Positions 47,764 through 59,603 of a stretch of DNA of 64,000 bases are shown one piece after another; positions within the stretch are counted from its first letter, which is position 1, and every line of letters begins with the position of its first letter. The notes under the pieces were generated by a model, which saw only the letters and a list, made by a program, of their open reading frames with translations, searched no databases and was not told the origin of the DNA. Position numbers and translations under genes: made by a program. The stretch comes from Billgrantia azerbaijanica (GTDB taxonomy: Bacteria; Pseudomonadota; Gammaproteobacteria; Pseudomonadales; Halomonadaceae). The stretch spans positions 372,001 through 436,000 of the forward strand of contig SBLD01000002.1 in assembly GCA_004551485.1 (NCBI GenBank), given 5' to 3'.

Positions 47764-48413
47764 CGAGCGAATCTCCAGCGCCCCTGGTGCGCACGCGCGT
47801 CAAAATCTGCGGCCTGACCCGCGAAGCCGACGTCGACGCCGCTGTGGCCCTCGGCGCCGATGCCCTTGGCTTCGTGATGTGGCCGGGCAGCAAGCGGGCC
47901 CTCGATGAGGCGCGCCTGGCGATGCTTGCCGCCCGCGTGCCGGCCTTCGTCACGCGGGTGGGGCTGTTCGTCGACCAGGACCCGGCGCTGATCGCCCGCT
48001 GCGCCGAGCACCTCGACCTGCTGCAGTTCCACGGCAACGAGGCGCCGGCCTTCTGCGCGGGTTTCGTCCGCCCCTGGATCAAGGCGCTGCGCATGCGCGA
48101 CGGTCTCGACCTGCACGCGGCCGCCGCGGCCTACGCGGATGCCCAGGCGCTGCTTCTGGATGCCTACCGGCCCGGCGTGCCGGGCGGCACCGGCGAGACC
48201 TTCGACTGGTCGCGGATCCCCGCAAGCCTGGCAAAACCTGTTATTCTCGCCGGTGGGCTGACCCCGGACAACGTGGGCGAGGCCATCGCCGCCGTGCACC
48301 CCTTCGCGGTCGACGTCTCCGGCGGTGTGGAGGCCTCGCCCGGCCGCAAGGATGCCCGGCGCCTGGCGGCCTTCTTCGCGGCGGTGCGGGGCGCCGATCG
48401 CGGTGCGTACTGA
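47760..48413 (+). CDS. trpF: Phosphoribosylanthranilate isomerase
   Basis: A 217-residue TIM-barrel protein with VKICGLTREADV (catalytic Cys), DLLQFHGNE, DWSRIP and ILAGGLTPDNV. It catalyses the third step of tryptophan synthesis. It is a free-standing trpF (not fused to trpC), translationally coupled to truA as in pseudomonads. Confidence 0.97.
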   Translation: MTSESPAPLVRTRVKICGLTREADVDAAVALGADALGFVMWPGSKRALDEARLAMLAARVPAFVTRVGLFVDQDPALIARCAEHLDLLQFHGNEAPAFCAGFVRPWIKALRMRDGLDLHAAAAAYADAQALLLDAYRPGVPGGTGETFDWSRIPASLAKPVILAGGLTPDNVGEAIAAVHPFAVDVSGGVEASPGRKDARRLAAFFAAVRGADRGAY

Positions 48414-48486
48414 GGTGCCGCTGCCGCGGCAAAGACCGCTCTTCCAATCCCTGTCCCTACACTGGTGACCCTGTGAGGTGTCTTTC

Positions 48487-49701
<1,215 letters not shown>

Positions 49702-49709
49702 GGATGCCG

Positions 49710-50525
49710 ATGAACCGTATCGACCAACGCTTTGCCGATCTCAAGGCCCAGGGCCGCCGCGCGCTGATCCCCTATCTCACCGCCGGCGATCCGGCGCCCG
49801 AGCACACCGTCGGTTTCATGCACGCCCTGGTGGCGGCCGGTGCCGACGTCATCGAGCTGGGCGTGCCGTTCTCCGACCCCATGGCCGACGGCCCGGTGAT
49901 CCAGAAGGCGTGCGAACGGGCCTTGCAGCACGGCGTGCGCCTTACGCACCTCTTCGACATGGTGCGCGAGTTCCGCCAGACCGACCGCGAGACGCCGGTG
50001 GTACTGATGGGCTACCTCAATCCCGTCGAGCGCATCGGCCTCGAGGCCTTCGCCGAGCAGGCCGCCGCGGCCGGCGTCGACGGCGTGCTCACCGTGGACA
50101 TGCCGCCGGAGGAGGCCGAGGAGTTCGGTCCGGCGCTCGAGGCGCGCGGGCTCGCCTCGATCTTTCTCGTCGCCCCTACCACTTCCCGCGAGCGGGCCGC
50201 TACAATATGCGCCCACGGCGAGGGCTACCTCTACTACGTGGCACTCAAGGGCGTCACCGGCGCGGCGACCCTCAACGCCGCGGACGTCGCCGAGCACCTG
50301 GCACCGCTGCGCGAGCTGACGACGCTGCCGCTGTGCGTGGGCTTCGGCATTCGCGACGGTGCCTCGGCCGCGGAGGTCGGCAAGGTGGCCGACGGGGTGA
50401 TCGTGGGCTCGGCGCTGGTCAATCGCATTGCCGAGAACGCCGAGCGCCCGGAGGCGATCCCGGAGGCGCTGCAGGCGGTGCTCGGCGAGATGCGCCAGGC
50501 CCTGGACGCGCTTCCGCCCCGCTGA
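49710..50525 (+). CDS. trpA: Tryptophan synthase alpha chain
   Basis: A 271-residue TIM-barrel protein. From the ATG at 49710 (gagg just upstream, spacing 6) the catalytic residues fall at the canonical E49 and D60 ([14 protein letters not shown]), which supports this start over the ATG at 49704. It cleaves indole-glycerol phosphate and passes indole to TrpB. Confidence 0.97.
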   Translation: MNRIDQRFADLKAQGRRALIPYLTAGDPAPEHTVGFMHALVAAGADVIELGVPFSDPMADGPVIQKACERALQHGVRLTHLFDMVREFRQTDRETPVVLMGYLNPVERIGLEAFAEQAAAAGVDGVLTVDMPPEEAEEFGPALEARGLASIFLVAPTTSRERAATICAHGEGYLYYVALKGVTGAATLNAADVAEHLAPLRELTTLPLCVGFGIRDGASAAEVGKVADGVIVGSALVNRIAENAERPEAIPEALQAVLGEMRQALDALPPR

Positions 50526-50600
50526 GGTGCTCCTCGCCCGAGCGAACCCATCTTCGCCCGGCCCGGCCGGGCGCAACAGCCTACGGAAGCCCTATCTGAC

Positions 50601-51626
<1,026 letters not shown>

Positions 51627-51631
51627 TCGCC

Positions 51632-52927
51632 GTGAGCCACGACGCAACGCCCCGCACCCTCGATGCCTGGCTGGCCCGGCTGGAGGCCGCGCATCCGGTG
51701 GGCATCGATCTCGGCCTCGAGCGCGTGGCCGAGGTGGCGCGCCGCATGGGACTGGCGGGCAGGCTGCCCGCCAGCCGCGTGATCAGCGTGGCCGGCACCA
51801 ACGGCAAGGGCTCCACCGTGGCCATGCTCGAGGCGCTGGCCCGTGCGCACGGCCTCGCCACCGCGACCTACACCTCGCCCCATCTGCTGCGCTACAACGA
51901 GCGGTTGCGCCTCGACGGGGCGGAAGTTGACGACGCCACCCTGATCGCCGGCTTCGAGGCGGTCGAGGCGGCCCGCCTCGCTCCCGAGCCGGTGAGCCTG
52001 ACCTACTTCGAGGTGGGCACCCTGGCGGCGCTGTGGGCCATCGCCCGGCGCCGGCCGGACCTGGCGATCCTCGAGGTGGGCCTCGGTGGTCGCCTGGACG
52101 CGGTGAACGTCATCGATGCCGATGTGGCGGTGATCACCACCGTGGCCCGCGATCATGCCGCCTATCTGGGGGACGACCTCGACGGCATCGGGCGCGAGAA
52201 GGCCGGCATCCTGCGCGCCAAGCGGCCGGCAGTGCTGGGCAGCGTCCGGCTGCCGGCCGGCGTGCATGACGTGGTGCGGGAGAAGGGCGCCGTACCCTAT
52301 ACCCTGGGTGACCACTTCCGGCGCGGTGAGCCGAGCGCGAAGGGCTGGCGCTGGGTAGGCCGGGACACGGTGGGCGAGCTCCTGGACCTTAGCGACTTGC
52401 CCGATCCCGGTCTGCCGCTGGATAACGCCGCCACCGCGTTGCAGGCACTGGCGTTGGTGGGCGTCGAGCTGGAGGCGGTTGCCTGCGGCCGGGCGCTGGG
52501 CAGCGTGAGCCTGCCGGGACGCATGCAGTGGCTGGGACAGTGGTGTCTGGACGTGGGCCACAACCCCCACGCCGCGGCCTACCTGGCCCGGCGCCTGGCG
52601 GCCCGGCCCTGCGCCGGGCGCACCTGGGTGCTGCTGGGCATGCTCGCCGACAAGGATGCCGACGGGGTGATCGCCGCCCTGGCGCCGGTCGCCGACGCCT
52701 GGGTGCCCGTCACCCTGGCCGGCGAGCGGGCCCGACCGGCGACGGATCTCGCCGAACGGCTCGCGGCGCACGGGGCAACGGTAGCCTGGCTGGCCGAGGC
52801 GCCGGAGGCGGGCGCCGAGTGGCTGGCCCAGTGTCTCGCCCCGGAGGATCGCGTGCTGGTGTGTGGCTCCTTCTTCACCGTGGCGGCCATACTGGCATGG
52901 AAGCAGTCCGGCGCGACGCCGTCGTGA
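51632..52927 (+). CDS. folC: Dihydrofolate/folylpolyglutamate synthase
   Basis: A 431-residue Mur-ligase-family protein, GTG start 5 bases after accD. Walker A is GTNGKGST near residue 53, then YTSPHLLRYNER and LEVGLGGRLDAVN. It makes dihydrofolate and adds glutamates to folates. Ribosome binding sequence is weak, so coupling to accD is likely. Confidence 0.96.
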   Translation: MSHDATPRTLDAWLARLEAAHPVGIDLGLERVAEVARRMGLAGRLPASRVISVAGTNGKGSTVAMLEALARAHGLATATYTSPHLLRYNERLRLDGAEVDDATLIAGFEAVEAARLAPEPVSLTYFEVGTLAALWAIARRRPDLAILEVGLGGRLDAVNVIDADVAVITTVARDHAAYLGDDLDGIGREKAGILRAKRPAVLGSVRLPAGVHDVVREKGAVPYTLGDHFRRGEPSAKGWRWVGRDTVGELLDLSDLPDPGLPLDNAATALQALALVGVELEAVACGRALGSVSLPGRMQWLGQWCLDVGHNPHAAAYLARRLAARPCAGRTWVLLGMLADKDADGVIAALAPVADAWVPVTLAGERARPATDLAERLAAHGATVAWLAEAPEAGAEWLAQCLAPEDRVLVCGSFFTVAAILAWKQSGATPS

Positions 52928-52955
52928 TGCGCCGCGGCCGGGGCAGGAGGGCAAG

Positions 52956-53654
52956 ATGAAATACGGAATGCGTGAACGAATCAGCGGGGCGGTGATCCTG
53001 ATCGCTCTCGCCGTGATCTTCGTCCCCATGCTGTTCGACGAGCCAGCGCCGCGCGACGAGCGCCCCGAGCCGATGCTGACCATCGAGCAGCCGGTGCCCG
53101 TGGAACGACGCGACGTCCCGGACCCGGAACCGCCGGCCAGCCTGGGCGAGATCGCCCCGCCCACGGCGCCCGAGAACGATGACGTGGCGGAGGCGGGCGT
53201 CGCCGGCGAGGGAGGCGAGACGCCGCCGGTAGCGCAGCCAGCCCCAGCCGAGGACGCGCCGGTGGTGGACGTACCGCAAGACGTGCCGCTCGTTGAAGAG
53301 GAGGCGAGCGGCGAGGCGGCGCCGTCGTCACCGAGCGAGGATCCCATTGCCGAGCTGGCGCGTGCCGCCACGCAGCGCGCCGAGCGCGCGGCCGAGACGT
53401 CGGCGCCCGCCCAGTCCGCCGCGGCGGGTGAGTGGGCGGTGCAGGTGGGCAGCTTCGGCGAACCCGCCAATGCCGAGCGCCTCGAGGCGCAGCTCAAGGA
53501 GCAGGGCTATGCGGCCTACCGTCGCCAGCGCGATAATGACCTGACCACGGTCTACGTCGGGCCCTTCGCCTCCTCGGAGGAGGGCGAGCGCGTGATGGGC
53601 GAGCTCAAGGAGGCGGTCAACCTCCAGGGGTTGCTGGTACGAGTGAAGGAATGA
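52956..53654 (+). CDS. SPOR-domain (DedD-like) cell-division protein
   Basis: A 232-residue protein with one N-terminal membrane helix (ISGAVILIALAVIFVPMLF), a long Pro/Glu/Ala-rich linker and a C-terminal SPOR domain (EWAVQVGSFG, YAAYRRQRDN, YVGPFASSEEG). SPOR domains bind denuded peptidoglycan at the septum. The ATG at 52956 has gcaggagg upstream. The place between folC and cvpA matches dedD in enteric bacteria and PA3110 in Pseudomonas. Confidence 0.92.
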   Translation: MKYGMRERISGAVILIALAVIFVPMLFDEPAPRDERPEPMLTIEQPVPVERRDVPDPEPPASLGEIAPPTAPENDDVAEAGVAGEGGETPPVAQPAPAEDAPVVDVPQDVPLVEEEASGEAAPSSPSEDPIAELARAATQRAERAAETSAPAQSAAAGEWAVQVGSFGEPANAERLEAQLKEQGYAAYRRQRDNDLTTVYVGPFASSEEGERVMGELKEAVNLQGLLVRVKE

Positions 53655-53658
53655 ATGC

Positions 53659-54213
53659 ATGGCACTGACCTGGATCGACTGGCTGTTCCTGGCCGTGCTG
53701 GCCGCTTCCACCCTGGCCGGCGTGGTACGCGGCCTGATCCGCGAGGCGCTGGGGCTCGCCGCCTGGATCACGGCGCTGCTCGCGGCACGGCTGCTCGCCG
53801 AGCCGGTGGCCGACCTGCTGAGCGGGGTCATCGACAACCCCGACGGGCGTCTGGTGCTCGCCTTCGTGCTGGTGATCCTCGGCGTGGTGCTGCTGTGCGG
53901 CGTGATCATTCGCATGCTGCACGCGGCCGCGGAGTGGGTCGGCATGGGGCTGTTCAATCGCCTGGCGGGGGCGGCCTTCGGCGTGGCGCGCGGGGCGGCG
54001 ATCCTCGTGCTCGCCACCATCCTGATCAGCCTGACGCCGCTCGTCCAGCTCCAGGCCTGGCAGGAGGCCGAGCTCCGGCCCACCTTCGAGCAACTGCGCG
54101 ACTGGGCGGTGAGCCACCTGGAGGCGTGGGAAGGGCGCATTCCCGAACCGTCGCAGGCGCTCCGGGAGATCTCCCTGCCCGGCAGCGACCGCGCCAGCGA
54201 TATGACAGACTGA
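53659..54213 (+). CDS. cvpA: CvpA family inner-membrane protein
   Basis: A 184-residue protein with four membrane helices, starting TWIDWLFLAVLAAST and containing RGLIREALGLAAWI and FNRLAGAAFGVARG. CvpA is needed for colicin V production in E. coli and is linked to envelope stress tolerance. It starts 4 bases after the SPOR gene and precedes purF, the conserved order. Confidence 0.95.
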   Translation: MALTWIDWLFLAVLAASTLAGVVRGLIREALGLAAWITALLAARLLAEPVADLLSGVIDNPDGRLVLAFVLVILGVVLLCGVIIRMLHAAAEWVGMGLFNRLAGAAFGVARGAAILVLATILISLTPLVQLQAWQEAELRPTFEQLRDWAVSHLEAWEGRIPEPSQALREISLPGSDRASDMTD

Positions 54214-54286
54214 TGAATCCGGGCGGGCCGCTGGCGGGCCGCCTCGACTCTTTAAAGCAAGTTCCAGGCAAGCGAGGTAAGGTGGA

Positions 54287-55807
54287 ATGTGCGGTATCGT
54301 GGGCCTTCTGGCCAAGCAGACCGTGAATCAGGCGATCTACGACGCCTTGACGGTGCTCCAGCACCGCGGCCAGGATGCGGCCGGCATGATGACCTGGAAC
54401 GAGGGGCGTTTCCTGCTGCGCAAGAGCAACGGTCTGGTGCGCGACGTCTTCCACACCCGCCACATGGCGCGCCTCAAGGGCAACCTCGGCATCGGCCATG
54501 TGCGCTACCCCACGGCGGGCTCGTCGAGCGAAGCGGAGTCGCAGCCGTTCTACGTCAACTCGCCCTACGGCATCTGCCTGGCGCACAACGGCAACCTGAC
54601 CAATTCCGAGCAGCTCAAGCAGGAGCTCTTCTCCTCCGACCTGCGCCACATCAACACCAGCTCCGATTCCGAGGTACTGCTCAACGTCTTCGCCCATGAG
54701 CTGGGCAAGCAGGGGCCGCACCTGAAGCCGGGCGACGTCTTCGATGCGGTGCGTCGCGTCCATCGGCGCTGCCGCGGCGGCTATGCGGCGGTGGCGATGA
54801 TCAACGGCGTCGGACTGGTCGCCTTCCGCGACCCGCACGGCATCCGGCCGGTGGTGTTCGGCACCCGCGACGAGGGCACGGGGCAGGAGGTGATGATCGC
54901 CTCCGAGTCGGTGGCGCTGGACGTGGGCGGCTTCGAGCTGCACCGCGACCTGGCCCCGGGCGAGGCGATCTTCGTCGACATGGAGGGCCGCATCCACACC
55001 CAACAGTGTGCCGATGCGCCGCGCCTCACCCCCTGCATCTTCGAGCACGTCTACCTGGCGCGCCCCGATTCCATTCTCGACGGCGCCTATGTCTACGGCA
55101 CGCGCATGCAGATGGGCCGCAAGCTCGGCGACCGCATCCGCAGCGAGTGGCCGGAGCACGACATCGACGTGGTGATCCCCATCCCCGACACCTCGCGCAC
55201 CTCGGCGCTGGAGCTCGCCCAGCACCTGGGGGTGACCTACCGCGAGGGCTTCATGAAGAACCGCTATATCGGGCGTACCTTCATCATGCCGGGGCAGACG
55301 CAGCGCAAGAAGTCGGTGCGCCAGAAGCTCAACGCCATCGGCATCGAGTTCCAGGGCAAGAACGTGCTGCTCGTCGACGACTCCATCGTGCGCGGCACCA
55401 CCTGCAAGCAGATCATCCAGATGGCGCGCGAGGCCGGCGCCAACAAGGTCTATTTTGCCTCGGCAGCGCCCCCGGTGCGCTACCCTAACGTCTACGGCAT
55501 CGACATGCCGGCGGCCAGCGAGCTGATCGCCCACGGGCGCAGCGAGGCCGAGGTGGGGGAACTGATCGGTGCCGACCGTATCTTCTACCAGGACCTCGAG
55601 GACCTCAAGACGGCCTGCCGCGAGGTGAATGGCTCGTTCGACGCCTTCGACTGCTCGGTCTTCGACGGTCGCTACGTCACCGGCGACATCGACGACGCCT
55701 ACCTGTCGGCCCTGGAAGCGTCGCGCAACGATGCCGCCAAGCAGCAGAGCGCTGGCGACCACGCCCTGGTGGGCGTGCACAACCAGGACGACGACATCGA
55801 CGACTGA
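54287..55807 (+). CDS. purF: Amidophosphoribosyltransferase
   Basis: A 506-residue protein. The N-terminal nucleophile is Cys2 (MCGIVGLL), exposed after removal of Met; the glutaminase part has RYPTAGSS and the PRPP loop is [13 protein letters not shown] near residue 360. It commits PRPP to purine synthesis. An aaggtgg site precedes the ATG. metZ follows after 8 bases. Confidence 0.98.
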   Translation: MCGIVGLLAKQTVNQAIYDALTVLQHRGQDAAGMMTWNEGRFLLRKSNGLVRDVFHTRHMARLKGNLGIGHVRYPTAGSSSEAESQPFYVNSPYGICLAHNGNLTNSEQLKQELFSSDLRHINTSSDSEVLLNVFAHELGKQGPHLKPGDVFDAVRRVHRRCRGGYAAVAMINGVGLVAFRDPHGIRPVVFGTRDEGTGQEVMIASESVALDVGGFELHRDLAPGEAIFVDMEGRIHTQQCADAPRLTPCIFEHVYLARPDSILDGAYVYGTRMQMGRKLGDRIRSEWPEHDIDVVIPIPDTSRTSALELAQHLGVTYREGFMKNRYIGRTFIMPGQTQRKKSVRQKLNAIGIEFQGKNVLLVDDSIVRGTTCKQIIQMAREAGANKVYFASAAPPVRYPNVYGIDMPAASELIAHGRSEAEVGELIGADRIFYQDLEDLKTACREVNGSFDAFDCSVFDGRYVTGDIDDAYLSALEASRNDAAKQQSAGDHALVGVHNQDDDIDD

Positions 55808-55815
55808 GGGGCGCC

Positions 55816-57009
55816 ATGGATCCGCAACGATTTCAAGACGAGTGGGCGCTGGAGACCCTGGCGATTCGGGCCGGTCACCACCGCACTGGCGAGCAGGAGC
55901 ACAGCGAGCCGATCTTTCCCACCTCGAGCTTCGTCTATGCCAGTGCCGCCGAGGCGGCGCGCAAGTTCAGCGGCGACGAGCCGGGCAACGTCTACTCGCG
56001 CTTCACCAACCCCACGGTGCAGACCTTCGAGCGCCGCCTGGCGGCCATGGAAGGGGGCGAGCGCTGCGTGGCGACGAGTTCCGGCATGGCGGCCATCCTG
56101 TCGACCGCGCTCGCGCTGCTCCAGGCCGGCGACGAGATCGTCGCCTCGCGTTCGCTGTTCGGCTCCACCGTGAGCCTGTTCGACAAGTACCTGGGCAAGC
56201 TCGGCATCACCACCCGCTATGTGGAGCTCTCCGATCTGGCCGCCTGGGAGGCGGCCATCACCCCGGCGACCAAGCTGCTGTTCGCCGAGACGCCGTCGAA
56301 CCCGCTCTCCGAGGTGGTCGACATCGCTGAGCTGGCGGAGATCGCCCATCGCCACGGCGCCTGGCTGGCCATCGACAACTGCTTCCTGACGCCGGCGCTG
56401 CAGCAGCCGATCGCGCTGGGCGCCGACCTGGTGATCCACTCGGCCACCAAGTACCTGGATGGCCAGGGGCGGGCCGTGGGTGGCGCCGTGGTGGGGCCGG
56501 ACAAGCTGCTGGAAGAGGTATTCGGCGTAGTGCGCACCTGCGGGCCCTGCCTGAGCCCCTTCAACGCCTGGATCTTCACCAAGGGGCTGGAGACGCTCGG
56601 CCTGCGCATGCGCGCCCACTGCGCGAACGCCCAGGCGCTGGCCGAGTGGCTCCAGGTTCACCCGGCGGTGATGCGGGTGCACTACAGCGGGCTGCCGGAC
56701 CACCCGCAGCACGCGCTGGCGGCGCGCCAGCAGGGCGGCTGCGGGGCCGTGCTGGGTTTCGAGGTGACCGGTGCCCGCGAAGGTGCCTGGCGGGTGATCG
56801 ACGCCACCCGCATGCTCTCCATCACCGGCAACCTGGGTGACGTCAAGACGACCATCACGCATCCTGCCACCACCACCCATGGCCGTCTCTCCGACGCCCA
56901 GAAGGCGGCGGCCGGCATCGGCGAGGGGCTGATCCGCGTGGCGGTCGGCCTCGAGTCCCTCGAGGATATCCGCGCCGATCTCGGCCGCGGACTGGACGCG
57001 CTGATCTGA
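55816..57009 (+). CDS. metZ: O-succinylhomoserine sulfhydrylase
   Basis: A 397-residue PLP enzyme of the Cys/Met metabolism family. The PLP lysine is K212 (SATKYLDGQGR), with YSRFTNPTV and ATSSGMAAI earlier. The purF-metZ order is that of Pseudomonas, where MetZ makes homocysteine directly from O-succinylhomoserine and sulfide. A gaggggc site is upstream. Confidence 0.95.
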   Translation: MDPQRFQDEWALETLAIRAGHHRTGEQEHSEPIFPTSSFVYASAAEAARKFSGDEPGNVYSRFTNPTVQTFERRLAAMEGGERCVATSSGMAAILSTALALLQAGDEIVASRSLFGSTVSLFDKYLGKLGITTRYVELSDLAAWEAAITPATKLLFAETPSNPLSEVVDIAELAEIAHRHGAWLAIDNCFLTPALQQPIALGADLVIHSATKYLDGQGRAVGGAVVGPDKLLEEVFGVVRTCGPCLSPFNAWIFTKGLETLGLRMRAHCANAQALAEWLQVHPAVMRVHYSGLPDHPQHALAARQQGGCGAVLGFEVTGAREGAWRVIDATRMLSITGNLGDVKTTITHPATTTHGRLSDAQKAAAGIGEGLIRVAVGLESLEDIRADLGRGLDALI

Positions 57010-57042
57010 CGTCACTTGCCTCGCCTTTCGAGTGAACTCCCG

Positions 57043-57073
57043 ATCCCACGCTGCAGCGCAGCGTGGGATTTTT
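57043..57073 (+). terminator. Rho-independent terminator after metZ
   Basis: A perfect 12-bp stem ATCCCACGCTGC/GCAGCGTGGGAT with a 3-base loop, followed by a T-run. It ends the long biosynthetic run that began after asd. Confidence 0.9.
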
Positions 57074-57163
57074 ACGAACGAAGCGTTCGGCTTTTTTCAG
57101 CGATCGGGAGGGGGCGTTGCGGTACCCTTGAGGGCGTTTTCGAGCCCATATAAGGACCCTTGC

Positions 57164-57721
57164 ATGTGGCGCAATACTCGCACCGGCTGGGGACTCGTCA
57201 GCGTTGCCCTGCACTGGCTGAGTGCCGTGGCCGTGATCGGCCTCTTCCTGTTGGGATGGTGGATGACCGACCTCGGCTATTACGACCCCTGGTACAATCG
57301 CGCTCCCTGGTGGCACCGCTCCGTGGGCCTGCTGCTGCTGCTCGCGACCCTGCTGCGACTGGGGTGGCGCCTGGTGCAGCCCGCGCCGGCTGCCGTCGGG
57401 GCGCGCCCGGAGCGCATCGCCGCTCACCTTGGCCATCTGGGGCTCTACCTGCTGCTGCTGACGGTGCTGGTCAGCGGCTACCTGATCTCGGCGGCCGACG
57501 GGCACGGCATCGACGTGTTCGGCTGGTTCGAGATTCCCGCGCTAGTCAGTGATCTGCCCAATCAGGAGACGCTGGCCGGCGAGATACATTGGTACAGCGC
57601 CCTGGCGCTGCTGGCGCTGGCGGCTGGTCACAGCCTGGCCGCGTTCAAGCACCACCTGCTCGATCGGCATGACACCCTGCTGCGTATGCTCGATCCCCGA
57701 CGTTCACGCCGCGGCTACTGA
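57164..57721 (+). CDS. Cytochrome b561 family protein
   Basis: A 185-residue protein with four membrane helices and the heme-binding His residues in ALHWLS, WWHRSVG, EIHWYSAL and AAGHSLAA. It resembles YceJ/CybB-type di-heme b561 proteins, which pass electrons from the quinone pool to or from periplasmic partners. The ATG at 57164 has aaggac upstream. The yceI gene follows, as in E. coli. Confidence 0.92.
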   Translation: MWRNTRTGWGLVSVALHWLSAVAVIGLFLLGWWMTDLGYYDPWYNRAPWWHRSVGLLLLLATLLRLGWRLVQPAPAAVGARPERIAAHLGHLGLYLLLLTVLVSGYLISAADGHGIDVFGWFEIPALVSDLPNQETLAGEIHWYSALALLALAAGHSLAAFKHHLLDRHDTLLRMLDPRRSRRGY

Positions 57722-57828
57722 CCGGCCGTTGCCGCGATACCTGCCCGCTGGGCACCTCCAGGCTCCGTCTGAAAAAGGCAAAAAAGCCTGACCATCCCTG
57801 GCATGAACCACTCCAAGGAGAGACCTGC

Positions 57829-58413
57829 ATGTTCAAGAAGACCGCCCTTGCCACCGTCCTGTCCGTTGCCACCCTGGGTGTCGCCGCCCAGAGCCAGGCC
57901 GCCGACTACGTCATCGACACCGAGGGGCAGCACGCCTTCGTGCAGTTCAAGATCAGTCACCTGGGCTTCTCCCGCATCATCGGCAGCTTCGAGTCCTTCG
58001 ACGGCGCGTTTCACTATGACCCGAACGACCTCGAGGCCTCCCGCGTGAACATGGAGATCGACGTCTCGAGCCTCAACACCAACCATGCCGAGCGGGACAA
58101 GCACTTCCTGAGCGATGACTTCCTGGATGCCGGCGAGTATCCCACCGCCACTTTCACCTCCACCGGCTTCGAGCCGACCGGTGAGGGCGAGGGCGTCGTC
58201 ACCGGGAAGCTCAGCCTGCACGGCGAGACGCGCGAGATCGAGATGCCGGTGACCCTGATGGGCGAGGGCGAGGATCCCTGGGGCGGTTACCGCGCCGGCT
58301 TCGAGGGCCGCACCACCTTGGCCCTTGCGGACTTCGGCATCGACATGAGCCAGTTTCCGGAAGCCATGCGTGACGTTGAGCTCTATGTGACGTTCGAGGG
58401 CGTTCGCCAGTAA
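57829..58413 (+). CDS. yceI: YceI family periplasmic lipid-binding protein
   Basis: A 194-residue protein with a signal peptide cleaved after about residue 25 (QSQAA/DYVID). The mature part begins IDTEGQHAFVQFKISHLG, with FTSTGFEPTGEG and the lipocalin-like barrel. YceI homologues bind isoprenoid quinones or fatty amides. A ccaaggaga site precedes the ATG. The gene partner is the b561 protein upstream, suggesting a redox or quinone function. Confidence 0.93.
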   Translation: MFKKTALATVLSVATLGVAAQSQAADYVIDTEGQHAFVQFKISHLGFSRIIGSFESFDGAFHYDPNDLEASRVNMEIDVSSLNTNHAERDKHFLSDDFLDAGEYPTATFTSTGFEPTGEGEGVVTGKLSLHGETREIEMPVTLMGEGEDPWGGYRAGFEGRTTLALADFGIDMSQFPEAMRDVELYVTFEGVRQ

Positions 58414-58440
58414 GTGACGGCATTCCCCTGGCGTGACGGA

Positions 58441-58473
58441 CGACACCCCCGGCCGATGGGGCCGGGGGTGTCG
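58441..58473. terminator. Bidirectional terminator-like hairpin
   Basis: A 14-bp perfect stem (CGACACCCCCGGCC with its complement, loop of 5) lies between the convergent yceI and dioxygenase genes. No T-run follows on the plus strand, so termination efficiency is uncertain. Confidence 0.65.
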
Positions 58474-58522
58474 CGTTGGTGGCACCGCTCGGAAAGTGGC
58501 GGTGCGGAGGCGGGGCCCCGGC

Positions 58523-59317
58523 TCAGCGGCTCTCGTTGAGCACCGCGTCGGGGAAGTAACGCCGCAGTATGCGGTTCTGGAACGCATCGACGAAGCGGCT
58601 GTTGATGATGATGATGAAACGCTCGAACGGGGCCGTGGGATCCTGCTGGCTGATGCCGTCCACGCTGTGGAAGAGGTGGTCGTCGCGCAGGTGCAGGACC
58701 TCTCCCGGAGCGAGCGTGGTGTGCCTCAGCGGTCGGGTGCCCACCTTGTCGGCATACAGGTGATTCTCCGCTCCCGCGACGTTGTCACGCGTGAGCACCA
58801 GGATGCTGAGCGCCTTGCAACCATCGGCGTGAATGCCCTGGCCCTGCAGCGGATCGACCTGACCTTCCCCCCTGACGCCGGTGATCTGCATCAGGATCGG
58901 CTCTCGTGGACCGATGCCCCAGAGACGGCACCAGGCGCGCACGAAGTCCTTGACATCCGCTCTCTCCAGGAAGGCCGGCGTCAGCGGTTCGTAGTAGCGC
59001 AGTTGGTCGGCCATGCTCTCGGCATCGTTGAACGCACCGCCCTGCGCCATGGGGCAGTGCCCCATTTCCGTCACGGCGCCGGTGTCATCCAGGGCCAGCC
59101 AGGACATGCGCTTCCACCGCTGGTTGACGTAGGGATCCCGCGGCAGGTCGGCGATGAAGGTCTGCCAGGCGGCCAGGTCGATATGCCGGTGGACGTCGGT
59201 CCGGCTCCACCCTTGCCGGGCCAGGTCGGCGCTGACGGTCGGCTCCCAGTAGGGGGCCAGGGGGGCGGACGGCATGCTGGTGACGTCGAAGCCGTGCTTC
59301 AGGGTATCGAGTTTCAT
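58523..59317 (-). CDS. 2-oxoglutarate/Fe(II) dioxygenase, isoleucine-dioxygenase-like
   Basis: A 264-residue protein of the 2OG-Fe dioxygenase type that includes the Bacillus isoleucine 4-hydroxylase. The iron ligands appear as H163 and D165 (GIHADG) and H214 or H217 (DDHLFHS), with R233 (FERFIIII) placed to bind 2-oxoglutarate. Family members hydroxylate free amino acids. No pathway partner is adjacent; the next gene is divergent. The upstream region carries a duplicated 12-bp motif (59400-59436), suggesting tight control. Confidence 0.82.
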   Translation of the reverse strand: MKLDTLKHGFDVTSMPSAPLAPYWEPTVSADLARQGWSRTDVHRHIDLAAWQTFIADLPRDPYVNQRWKRMSWLALDDTGAVTEMGHCPMAQGGAFNDAESMADQLRYYEPLTPAFLERADVKDFVRAWCRLWGIGPREPILMQITGVRGEGQVDPLQGQGIHADGCKALSILVLTRDNVAGAENHLYADKVGTRPLRHTTLAPGEVLHLRDDHLFHSVDGISQQDPTAPFERFIIIINSRFVDAFQNRILRRYFPDAVLNESR

Positions 59318-59399
59318 GATCGGTTTCTCCTGTTGCGTTGCGTGGGCGGAATTGCCCGGGTGCTACCCGCAAAACTCACGAGCAACAGTAGAAAAATGA

Positions 59400-59436
59400 A
59401 AAGGTATGAAACTAAATGTCAAAGAAAGGTATGAAA
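59400..59436 (-). promoter_or_regulatory. Duplicated 12-bp motif over a putative promoter
   Basis: AAAGGTATGAAA occurs at 59400-59411 and 59425-59436, 25 bases apart. On the minus strand a TTGACA (complement of 59417-59422) lies between them, so one copy overlaps the -35/-10 spacer and the other sits just upstream of -35, an arrangement expected for regulator sites. The -10 (near 59394) is poor. Confidence 0.5.
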
Positions 59437-59603
59437 TAACGGCCTATGCTGTAGACAAACGCCATGCGAAAGACCGAGTGCGCGAGTATCAGTGCGTTGA
59501 TCCCTGCGATGTAGGCGAATCCCGACAAGGCCGTCTAGGCTGAAGGGCACAGGTTTTGCGCCATACACGGGTGGAGCGCGCTTCGCCATCGATGAGGAGT
59601 CAC

